Position numbers and translations under genes: made by a program | In this document: piece after piece, positions 25,005 through 34,499 of the stretch | Layout: the number at the start of each line of letters is the position of its first letter | How positions within the stretch are numbered: position 1 is the stretch's first letter | The notes under the pieces: generated by a model | Told to the model about the DNA's origin: nothing | Seen by the model: only the letters and a program-made list of their open reading frames with translations | The model's database searches: none | Origin: Azadirachta indica | Taxonomy: Eukaryota; Streptophyta; Magnoliopsida; Sapindales; Meliaceae | NCBI GenBank assembly: GCA_022749755.1 | Contig: CM040446.1 | Location: forward strand, 14,160,367 to 14,224,366 | Direction: 5' to 3' | Length of the DNA stretch: 64,000 bases

Positions 25005-25898
25005 GTGACAGGTGAAGAACAGCTTTATAAAGTTGAACCGATAAATCTTCTCCAGCATTTCTATTATATTTTTGTTTTCTCCAATCGTTTTGTCACCATA
25101 ACATACATGCTATAATTTAGTGTTCTGCAAGAAAATTGAAACTGAGTTAGGAACAGCTCATTTGTGTCAACAAACTTGCTTTCTTCTTTTCTTTTCCTTC
25201 CCATAATAAAATTGCACGGCTTGTTCGTCCTGTCACTCTTGCCAATGGCCAGGTTTTGGTAATTATATGTTGTGAGGAATGTTCATGTTGTTAGTTGAAG
25301 AAAGTGATTAGCGTGAAAGCAGTGAGGGATGGAAATTTGTGCCTAAATGTGGATGTTTTTGATCTTTTAGAATTAATTTATTTGAAATGGTTCCCCATTC
25401 TCCCCGCGAGCTTTTCTCCTTTTTTGGTGCATTCAGTAAACTTGTTAATGCCTACCCGGCTGTTTAGATTATAAGCAGTACTAGACTCCTCAGGATACCT
25501 ATACATAGGGAACTAAATCACGTCACTTGTCATTTTATATTTGCAGTGTATATATATGCGGTACAAGTATAATTCAGCTGACATAATTCAGTAAGGTATA
25601 CCAAAAGAAAACAAAAGCATTGCATGTCCACTAAAGCACGGGGAAAGGTGCTCTTCAACCAGAGGTGGATAAGCACAAAACTGTATATATTTGATTATTT
25701 TCAAGTAAAGTGGCAAACATATAAACCAGGAACTGGAAGTCAATTCCCTAATTACAAAAAGCTACACATCCCATCTACCTTTGCTGTATAACATGAAATG
25801 CAGAAAAAGTTGACAAAATTACAGGCAGATATCCGTATTTTAATTGCTTCCCAGTTCAATGTATAACACTGCTCTTGTGAAGCTTGCCTTAATCACCT
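25005..25898. other. Convergent 3' region of ATP synthase g and ferrochelatase
   Basis: The two genes point toward each other here. The left ~400 bases are the likely 3' UTR of the subunit g gene; the right part is the likely 3' UTR of ferrochelatase on the opposite strand. No other gene is seen. Confidence 0.5.
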
Positions 25899-28800
25899 TC
25901 AAAATAGATGATTCCTGAATGCATGGATCATTCTTGGTGACAGAAGTAAAACAAATGCTAATATCGAACCAAAGAACATTTTGATGGCATATTTCACGGG
26001 GTCATAGTCATCTTCTTCAGAGGTACTCCTTGGGGTAGACATGGCTGATGCTGAAGGTAGGGCTTCTAATACTGCATCTGCCAGATCTGCAATGAAGGAG
26101 GAGGTGCAATTCAGAGCAGGTACACGTCCCCAATTTTCGATGCCCGATTCAAGAGCCAAGTGCTTGTATTCCATGTCAATCTCTTCGAGAGTCTCTATGT
26201 GCTCGCTTACAAAACTGGAAGTTGAGGAGAAAAATTAATTCTCTCTAGACTACCATTCTAAGGCTCATATAAAGTACACAACCAAGCAAATGCTACTTCA
26301 GTAACTCGTATCATGTACCTGACCGGAATAGCTAGAAGACTCTTCACACCTTTCTGGCCAAGCTCAACAAGAACTTCATCTGTGTAGGGCTTCAGCCATT
26401 GTACTGGCCCAACTCGACTCTAAGCAGAAGGAAAAAAAAATGGAGAAAATTGAACATCCAAGCCATTGAGCAAGAAAACGTTAAGTAACCCTAACCTAGC
26501 TTTGGTAAAGATGACAACCAATATGCAAAGAATCTTTAACAAAGAAGTTCCAGAAAAAAATAGAAGCTACAAGCTATGAATTTAAGTTACAATCAAACCT
26601 GGTATGCCAGAGTATGATCATTGTTGATTCCTCTATCTTTCAATTTTTTCATGATTAGGTATATACACTCTTCCATCTGATCTTTGTATGGATCACCAGC
26701 ATCCTCAACATAACTGACTGGTACACCATGGGCACTGAAGAATATCATAACCTATAGTGGCGAAAATGATTAAGAAAACAGCTGTCAATAGACAATCTCA
26801 TCAAATGACAGTGACCCACACATGTCAAGCGTTAAATGTACCAAGTTTATGCTTCAAAGGAATCATGCAGAAGGTATACATGTAGTAACAAACTGACCTC
26901 CTCCGGCTTTTGGAATTTCTCTAGTTCTTTCTGAATCAAGTCAGCCATAGAGTTGATATATCCTTCTCGTTGATACCAGGACCTTATAATAGAAACAGGC
27001 AGCCTTGATAGATATGCATCTCTCCTGAAAGATTATGCAATCAGAATGGATTATGAAGCAGGACAAAATTGGTCACTGCAGGCTAGAGAAGCAGGAGATA
27101 AAAGCTTACACAACAGTACCTAAATATACTCTGGAGAACACGGATGCTTGACCCAGTTGTTGAGATAGAGAATTGTGGATAAAGCGGTAGCACAACCAGC
27201 CTTGTAATTCTGTCCCTCTTAATCTGTTGCATATAACAGAAATATTAACCGTATGGACAACATATTCAATAAAAGGGACTCTTTTCTCTTTTACATAGCT
27301 ATTAAAACACTATATCCAATAATTAAAAGCTGAAGCCACAGAAACATTTGATAGTTAGGTCATTATTAACTGCTGAATGTGAAAATAGTTTCAGAGAAGA
27401 TAACTTTATTCCAGGCGAAGATGTTTTGTCATAAGAAAACAGTTACTAAGAAAGTCAAAATAAGGTAACACCTACCCGCTGAACTGCCTCTTCAGTGAAG
27501 GGGTACCAATACCGCATTCCAACATAGACATTCACAGATAAGTTCTTTGCTTCTAATGCCATTTTGAGTGCATTTGCCTGCAACAAGATTTTCAAACTTT
27601 AAATACTATTATGACAATAAGCCAGACAAAAATATTACACACAAAATGGGAACAAAAGAGCATAAATTTCAGAACATAATCCAATGATGAAATGGAAAAA
27701 AAAAAATCCAGGCAAAAAGAATGTTATGCGTAAAAAGACATGTTCCACCTGCTCGTCTGTTATTTTACGTAATGGTGAGCCACCTCCTATTGCTGCATAT
27801 CCTTCTTTACTTTTGGGAGCCCGTAAAATAGAAATTAATTTTGCCAAGGGCCACTGAAGAAACCGAAAAAGCCTGGGAAGACGAATGATGTCCTGTATCA
27901 AGATACAAAAGTCATTACGATAACACTATATTTAAATGCAAATGTGAAAGAGAAAAAATAATGATAACAGCAGAAGTAGAATGAATAAAAAGAGACTGAC
28001 ATACCGGATCTGCAAATAAATTGAACAAAAATGGTTGAACATCATGAAGAGTTTCAGGCCCTCCAAGATTCAGAAGCAAAACCCCAACTTTATCTTCTGT
28101 GGCATGTGAATGAGATTGATATTCTACAACATTTTCGCCATATGTTGCTACCCCACCAGTGCAGAGTGCCTTCCCAGCAGGATCTCTCCTCATAACTGGA
28201 CCACAAAGATACAATCCCCCAACAACACTAGTTTTATTACTAGTTGAGTCAGAGCTTACAAAAGTGAGTGGTTGAGCTGAAGTTTTATCGAGATCATGTA
28301 ATCCTTCAGATGCTCGGCAAGATATAGATGTGATAGATCTGGTGTGCGTACATACCCTGCTATTGGAATAACTCAAACTTATAATTGACTTCATATATAA
28401 ATATCTAAATGGATTTATATAAAAGAGCGTTTAAAATGATTATTACCATCCGTCAATAACAGCTGTAAACCCCATTGGCAAATTTAGGATCAAAATTTCA
28501 GTCAATAACATAAATTCATAACCTTAAGAATGCTTAAAAGTCTGCAGCCTCATCCAAAAAATCAACGCGTACAAATAAATTCTAAGCACCAAACTAAGAG
28601 AAAAATTTCTTTCTGAAGATGACAGAGAACTCACTTGGCCCCCATTTGTAACTGGTTGACTCAAATCTTTAAAGCATTAATATGCTTTCATGTATAGATA
28701 AATAAAACTTAAAAATGTAAGTGAAATGGATGCCAATTACTTTGTCTGACTTTCCTCATCATACATACACAATCACTCAAATTTAAGAAAATAAACAAAT

Positions 28801-29086
28801 CGATCATATTCTGAACAGAGAAAAGAACTTACTACATCAAAAAACAACACGTAAATTCTGCGGCAACAAATTAGAGCAAAAATTCCATACAGATTGTCAA
28901 CAATATGAGATTATCGTCTTTTAAGTCAACCGAGTCAATAGAACTCAAGCGATCGAAGAAAGCAAATAAACTAAAAACTTCAGAAATTCAATAAATAAAT
29001 AAAACTTACGTTGGATTGAATTTATGTAGATTGGAAGCAGGGAGCTTCGCACGGGACAGAACTCCAGAGTATGATGCCGCCTCCAT
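25899..29086 (-). CDS. Ferrochelatase, chloroplast-targeted type without a C-terminal LHC motif
   Basis: Inserts Fe2+ into protoporphyrin IX, the last step of haem synthesis. Nine exons on the minus strand join in phase: 29010-29086, 28005-28356, 27749-27892, 27476-27577, 27120-27223, 26898-27024, 26599-26751, 26319-26419, 25899-26214, giving 491 aa. The core shows [42 protein letters not shown], the catalytic His310 in [19 protein letters not shown] and the acidic [15 protein letters not shown] segment. The first ~90 residues are a Ser/Thr/Arg-rich transit peptide. The C-terminus has a hydrophobic segment ([14 protein letters not shown]) and ends AFRNHLF; the WNGRxAM light-harvesting-like motif of plant ferrochelatase 2 is absent, so I favour the ferrochelatase 1 class. 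Confidence 0.95.
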
Positions 29087-30560
29087 GGCAACGATCCTCA
29101 ATTTTTTTTTTGATTAAAAAAATAAACAATTTGGAAATGATAATAGGGATCTGGGACTGTAGAGTTTTATTTTATTTTTTAAAATTTCTTCGAGATTTTT
29201 TCGAGGGTTAGTTGAACTTGAAACTCAATTTTTAAAACGAAAAATGAAAAGTCAATCAATACCTACTTCCCATTTTGGCGTCTAAATTTCAACGTGGTGT
29301 GTTTTATTCGTTCTCTCTTTGTCAGTGCTACACGTTTATAGGAGGAGCCACTCCATGATCACGACCCTCGCTTACGCTACGGAGTTTACTGTTTGGTTAT
29401 TTCTTGGAACTTTCTTTTTTCTCTCTCCCTCTTTCGGCAATTAAACGCAGAAAATTCAGTTCATTTCGTTTATCCGACATCGTTTTATGTCCTTACCAAT
29501 TATTTCATTGCTTTGTACATTAATTTGTTTTTTTTTTTTTAATTTTTTGACTTTGTCTTCGCATGACGTACATTTATCTTTTGTGAGTATTAGTACAAGC
29601 TATTTGCATTGCTCCATTCGTGATGTTCATATAATATTGTCAAAATAACGACGCTTCAATTTTTTATAGGGAAAAGTCATAATAAACCTACTTATATATA
29701 TATATATATATATAAAAAGTTGTCACATCTAATTTTATTATTGCACGCGTCCTTTCAATTGTATCTAAACTACGAATATCACAGTATTACATTTGATATA
29801 ATATTGTGTCTACAATAAAAAATTTAAAATCTCTTAAAGATTATCAATGCAAATTTTATAAATTCCAAAAAAATAATTAATATATAAATATTTGAATTAA
29901 GTGCAAGTAAAGTTTAAACTCTCTACCTCTTACAGTCACTCGACAGATTTTATAAAATAAACTAATTAATAACACTCGCATTAGTAGCTATAATATTATG
30001 TGCACATATATCAATTAGCCTTTTAAAATAAACATATAAGATAAAATTAAATCAATAAAGTATAATACAATTACTCGCACTAATAAAACAACCTTATATC
30101 TTATATATTTTATAGGTGTATGATCATAATGCTAACATATTTATATATATATATATAACAAGATTAACAGCTCTTTTATTTTACACAAAATCTTATATTA
30201 ATTATAAACCGTAGGATATAAGTACATTCAACAGTTAAAATTACATTTAATAATATAATTAATGCATCAATAATTAATGTATATGTCAGATGCAATTTCA
30301 ATCATTGAATGTGTCGATATTTAATGGTTTATAATTAATGTAAGATTTTGTGTAAAATAAATAGGCTGTTGATCCTACCCCTATATATATATTAGAAAAC
30401 TAAAAAGTTAAAAGATTGTTTAAAATAAAATATTACGATTAAATAACAATTATCAAGATTTTAGGGAATCAATTGAAATTAATCTAAGATTATGTTTTTT
30501 TTTTTTTTTTTTGAAAAAGAAGATTATTTCACAAGAGAATGATAAAGATAGTATGAAGTC
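29087..30560. other. Ferrochelatase promoter side and AT-rich spacer
   Basis: The leader and promoter of ferrochelatase lie at about 29087-29450. Beyond that the DNA is AT-rich, with (TA)n at about 29694-29713 and 30142-30156 and a run of about 20 T near 30496-30512. An imperfect inverted pair near 30190 and 30340 (AAATCTTATATTAATTATAA and TTATAATTAATGTAAGATTT) could be a foldback of about 170 bp. No gene is seen. Confidence 0.5.
30180..30360. repeat. Foldback (inverted-repeat) element
   Basis: The left arm, from about 30180, holds TTTTACACAAAATCTTATAT then TAATTATAAACC. The right arm, up to about 30360, holds GGTTTATAATTA then TGTAAGATTTTGTGTAAAAT. The arms are near-perfect inverted copies of 35-40 bp around an AT-rich middle. 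This looks like a foldback or MITE-type element; no clear target-site duplication was confirmed. Confidence 0.55.
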
Positions 30561-30571
30561 ACCATTTAGGC

Positions 30572-30640
30572 TCTGCCCGAGTGGACAGAGGATTGGACTC
30601 TAATTTGGAGTATTGGAGTCTGGTCTTTGAACTTTGCTTA
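30572..30640 (+). repeat. tRNA-like fragment ahead of the tandem array
   Basis: TCTGCCCGAGTGGACAGAGG resembles the 5' half of a Ser/Leu-type tRNA (A-box-like TGCCCGAGTGG, 10 of 11 consensus positions). The following part does not form a clear anticodon arm or a good B box. It is probably a decayed tRNA-derived element and not a working tRNA. Confidence 0.25.
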
Positions 30641-30709
30641 CTAAACTTATTAAGGTTAATTTTTTAAGGCTACATTAAACTATGGAGGTGGAAAACAAAT
30701 ATAACCCCT

Positions 30710-32210
30710 TGTAAGTGAGACCCATCCCATTATAGTATAGTTGTTTTACTTCCTCTAAATGTAAGATTGTATTAAAGTATAGAGAGGAAAAATTTGTCTA
30801 AATGTAAGGGTAAAATATTATTCAAATTGGATGAGACCCACCTTATTAGAGTATGGGTGTTTTATTTAATTTCTCCAAATGTAAGGGTAAAATATAAAAG
30901 TATAGAAGTGAAAAATGTAAGTCACTATAAGTGAGACCCACCGTATTAAAGTATGAGTGTCTTATTTCCTCTAAATGTAAGGTTGTATTAAAGTATGGAG
31001 GTGGAAAATTTCTGTAAATGTGAGGGTAAAACATCACCAAAATTAGATGAAGATATTTGTTAGAAATATTAGTCGCTATAAGTGAGATCCACTGTATTAG
31101 AGTATGGAGATAGAAAATATTAGCCGCTATAAATAAGACCCACTGTATTAAAGTATGGGTGTCTTATTTTCTTCAAATGTAAGGAAAAGACATCCGCTAT
31201 AACTATACTTGAGATCCATTGTATTAGAATATGAAGGTGGAAAATATTAGCTTATATTAAAGTACGGAGGCGAAAAATTTCTCCAAATATAAGGGTAAAA
31301 CATCACTAAAATGGATGAAGATATTCGATGGAAATATTAGTCGTTATACATGAGATCCACTGTATTAGAGTATGGAGGTGCAAAATATCAGTCGTTATAA
31401 GTGAGACTCATTGTATTAAAGTATGAGTGTTTTATTTCCTTCAAATGTAAAGTTAAGACATTCGCTATAAGTGAGACCCACTGTATTAGAATATGAAGGT
31501 GGGAAATTTCTCCAAGTATAAAGGTAAGACACTACCCAAATTGGATGAAGGTATTCTTGGGCAAAGATATTCGGATTGTGTTATATGTAAGGGTAAGACA
31601 TCCGCTATAAGTGAGACCCACTGTATTAGAGTATGAAGGTGGAAAATTTCTCCAAATATAAAGGTAAGACACTACCCAAATTGGATGAAGGTATTCGGTA
31701 GGTGAAGATATTCGGACAGTGTCATATGTAAGGGTAAGACATCCGCTATAAGTGAGATCTACTATATTAAAGTATGAAGTTGGAAAATTTCTCCAACTAT
31801 AAAGGCAAGACATCATTCAAATTGAATGAAAATATTCGGTGGGCGAAGATATTCGGACAGTGTCATATATAAGGGTAAAACATCCGCTATAAGTGAGATC
31901 TATTATATTAGAGTATGAAGGTGGAAAATTTCTCTAAATATAAAGGTAAGACATCATTCAAATTGGATGAAGATATTCGGTAGGCGAAAATATTCAGACA
32001 GTGTCATATGCGATTTTTAACAGATATACAGATTATTAATGTAATATTGATAGTATTAGAGTATGAGTGTCTTATTTTTTCTAAATATAAAAGTAAGATA
32101 TTATTCAAATTGGATAAAAATATTTGATGAGCGAAGATATTTGAACAATATCACATACGATTTTTGACAGATTTGTAGATTTTTAATGTAATATTGACAG
32201 TATATATATA
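30710..32210. repeat. Decayed tandem array, units of about 140 bp and sub-units
   Basis: Blocks recur throughout: GTGAGACCCACTGTATTA, GAGTATGAAGGTGGAAAATT, TCTCCAAATATAAAGGTAAG, CAAATTGGATGAAG and GAAGATATTCGGACAGTGTC. The clearest units start at CGCTATAAGTGAGA near 31472, 31602, 31743 and 31883, with periods of 130, 141 and 140 bp. To the left the units are shorter and rearranged; to the right (32020-32420) the tail diverges. The longest minus-strand open frames here are by-products of the repeat. No protein is supported. Confidence 0.8.
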
Positions 32211-32603
32211 ATATTAAAAAAAATATGAAGTCCTAGATTTGAATTTAAATAGGTGATAATTTAGTACATATTGAAATATGGGTATTTTATTTTCTCTAGA
32301 TGTAAGGTAAGATATTATGTAAATTAGGTGAACATATTTAATAGGTCAAAATATTCGTCAGTAGTGTCATATGCAATTTTTAGCGGATTTATAGATTTTT
32401 AATATAATATTTACGATGTATACGTAATATTAAAAAAAAAGTACGAAGCACCAGATTCGAATCAAAATTGGCGACAATTTAGTAAAGAAACAAAAATTAC
32501 TGAAGTTACTTTAATAACCCAAATGATTTTACGAAATATCTACATTGCAGAATCAGTCAACAGTAAAAAATTAGTGTCTATTTCAGTAAATTTAAGTTCT
32601 TAG

Positions 32604-32645
32604 ACGAGTTAGGGTTTTCACGAAACCTGTATTTATATATCAGTG
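32604..32645 (+). promoter_or_regulatory. Telo-box plus TATA promoter of a probable noncoding RNA locus
   Basis: TTAGGGTTTT (32609-32618) is followed by TATTTATATAT (about 32630-32640), the arrangement typical of plant snoRNA and ribosomal-protein promoters. Transcription would start near 32665 and run toward the two H/ACA-like elements. Confidence 0.45.
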
Positions 32646-33020
32646 GTTCATTTTACTAAACCATTCTCTGCTTCTTCTGCCTCCATTTCTCTTCACTTTA
32701 TCGCCCGTATTTCTGCTTTTATAGCCGTTCACTTTACTGCATTTGTCATACAGACTGAATGCTTTTCCTGTTTTTAGCAACAGTCTCTCTCGTTTCGGTT
32801 TCAACTCTGGTTATTATGGATTCACACGTCTACCCAACGCCTTCGTGTAATGAAACTCTGACAGTCAGATTTACATTACTTCCATGTTTATTATCTGTTT
32901 TCAACCCATTTGGTTTCTGGGTTTGGGAATTTTAACACTTAGTTAATTTATTTGACAGCTCCGATGCCGGTATAGCGTTTACGAATGTAATGAAGACAAC
33001 AGTGGTCAGTTGATCTATGA

Positions 33021-33092
33021 TGTTTAATTCATAGATTTACATAGATTGGCCAAAGCTGTTTAATTCATAGATTTACATTGATTGGCCAAAGC
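33021..33092. repeat. 36-bp perfect-register tandem duplication
   Basis: TGTTTAATTCATAGATTTAC begins at 33021 and again at 33057; both copies continue to GATTGGCCAAAGC and differ at one base. It lies just upstream of the first H/ACA-like element. Confidence 0.85.
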
Positions 33093-33340
33093 TGTATAAG
33101 ATCAGGTAACAAGAACCCTTCTTTTTTTTGGTGCTCTGAGCACGTGTGTTTCTTTTGTCTCCTCATTCAGTTCAGTAATAGTGGATATTGTATAAAGTAT
33201 AGAATTTTATGGAGCTATTGATTTCTTTTTTCTTTTTTTTATAAATTTAGCTGTAATATTTTTCTTTGGAATTTTCTTTCCGGTTTTGGCATTCTAGTCA
33301 TATAGGAGTGATGAGCATAAATAAGCATAATGTAGTTGCG

Positions 33341-33473
33341 TGGCTTCATATCTGAGTCAACAGCAGGTGCCCAGCCCTGGCAACCTGTCTGCCGCTTGGA
33401 GCCAATATAAATGTACCCGAAGAAGATCCTTGAAACTCATTGTTGTTTCATGATACAATACCTGGTTAAATAT
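33341..33473 (+). ncRNA. H/ACA-type snoRNA-like element, copy 1
   Basis: First hairpin: lower stem TGGCTTCA (33341-33348) with TGGAGCCA (33397-33404); internal pocket with left side ending GAGTCAA and right side CCGCT; upper stem CAGCAGGTGCCCAG with CTGGCAACCTGTCTG. Hinge box ATATAA (33405-33410) fits ANANNA. Second hairpin: ACC/GGT lower stem, upper stem ATCcTTGAAAC with GTTTCAtGAT, then AAA at 33468-33470 where ACA is expected. Pocket-to-hinge distance is about 13-14 nt, as H/ACA rules require. The AAA in place of ACA may mean a weaker or dead copy. Confidence 0.55.
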
Positions 33474-33880
33474 TGAGTCTAAGTTTATATGATTAGTTGT
33501 TTGAATTGAGACTTTCGTAGAGGAGTTTGGTTAATTGTAAATGGGCACTCAGTCAGACACGGGTGATTGTTTCTTGATCTAAAACAAGCCACCTTTTGCA
33601 TGGTGCCTAAAGTGAGCTACTGACACGATTGGAGGAAGTCAGTCCTCTATGGCTTCCTTCAAATTTAAAGGAGCTAAATTCCTTCACTTTCAATGTATTT
33701 GTGCATAGTTTTTCGTCGTGTTCTAAAGCTTTTATTGGCACACACTCAATCAAGTTTGATTGAAGTTAAAGAGTATGTACTACGCTAGAAGAAAAGTTTC
33801 CAGCGTAGACTTTTATGATTAAGTATGTATTCTGTAGCTCTTACATTAACTTAACAATATGCAAGAAAATCTTTTTGTCA

Positions 33881-34014
33881 TGGCTCCATATTAGAGTCAA
33901 CAGCAAGTGCCAGACCATGGTGCCTTGTCTGCCGCTTGGAGCCAAGAGGAACTTGCCGGAGGAAGATAGCTTGAAATGCTCTGTGTTTTCATGCTACAAT
34001 TTTTGGCTACAGTT
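33881..34014 (+). ncRNA. H/ACA-type snoRNA-like element, copy 2
   Basis: Same layout as copy 1, shifted by exactly 540 bases through the hinge. Lower stem TGGCTCCA (33881-33888) with TGGAGCCA (33937-33944) is perfect. The upper stem CAGCAAG..TGCCA pairs with TGGTGCCTTGTCTG. Hinge box AGAGGA (33945-33950) fits ANANNA. Second hairpin: GCC/GGC lower stem, AGCtTGAAA with TTTTCAtGCT upper stem, and a true ACA at 34009-34011 about 13 nt after the upper stem, three bases before the likely 3' end. Changes between copies keep pairs (CAGG/CCTG to CAAG/CTTG; ATC/GAT to AGC/GCT; ACC/GGT to GCC/GGC). Both guide pockets share GAGTCAA and CCGCT; I cannot assign a target. Confidence 0.62.
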
Positions 34015-34499
34015 CTTTCATCCCAAGCTGTCTCTAATTTTTCTGTTTGATAGTTGAGACCATACAATTTTGTTTCCTTTGCATTTGCACGTTATTTTAT
34101 TTGATATCCCTTTCTAATCTTACAAGAAAGGTTTAGAAAGGATGCAACTTTAATTGTGACTAAGGCTGATTAGACATCTAAAAATTTGTTATCTCTATAC
34201 TCTGTTCTGAATCCTAATAGTTTCATGTTGTTATGCCCATTTCAGATGGCAGTGAGGCATCCATCCTCCTAATCCAAGCCAAAAATGTAGCTGAGCTTTT
34301 TTGTTGAAATAGGTAATGTAAGCTAGTTGTACTTGTTTCTATGTATTAGTAGCAATTTTTTTTAATTCAATTGGGAAAATAAATTTCTTATTTCTGTGTT
34401 TGTTATTGTTTCACAGATTCTTATGATGACAATTTAGAGCTAATTGAGATTTATCGTTTTGCACAATTGGTCTTTATTGGATCTGAGTAGCAGCCAGAG

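Noticed and set aside
31532..31816. 94-codon minus-strand frame with repeated TYSGCLTLTYNT-like segments
   Set aside because: The repetition comes from the underlying ~140-bp DNA array, not from a protein repeat family.
32816..32935. 39-codon small open frame in the noncoding locus
   Set aside because: No recognisable relatives and no supporting signals; kept only as a remark in the host-transcript entry.
33308..33355. GTGATGA...CTGA pair suggesting a C/D-box RNA
   Set aside because: The D-like motif lies inside the pocket of the first H/ACA-like hairpin, and the second copy has no matching C box, so it is probably chance.
33936..33960. Resemblance to a miR169-type sequence (GAGCCAAGAGGAACTTGCCGG)
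   Set aside because: Four central mismatches to the family as I know it, and no complementary arm downstream; the segment is better explained by the stem-hinge of the H/ACA-like element.
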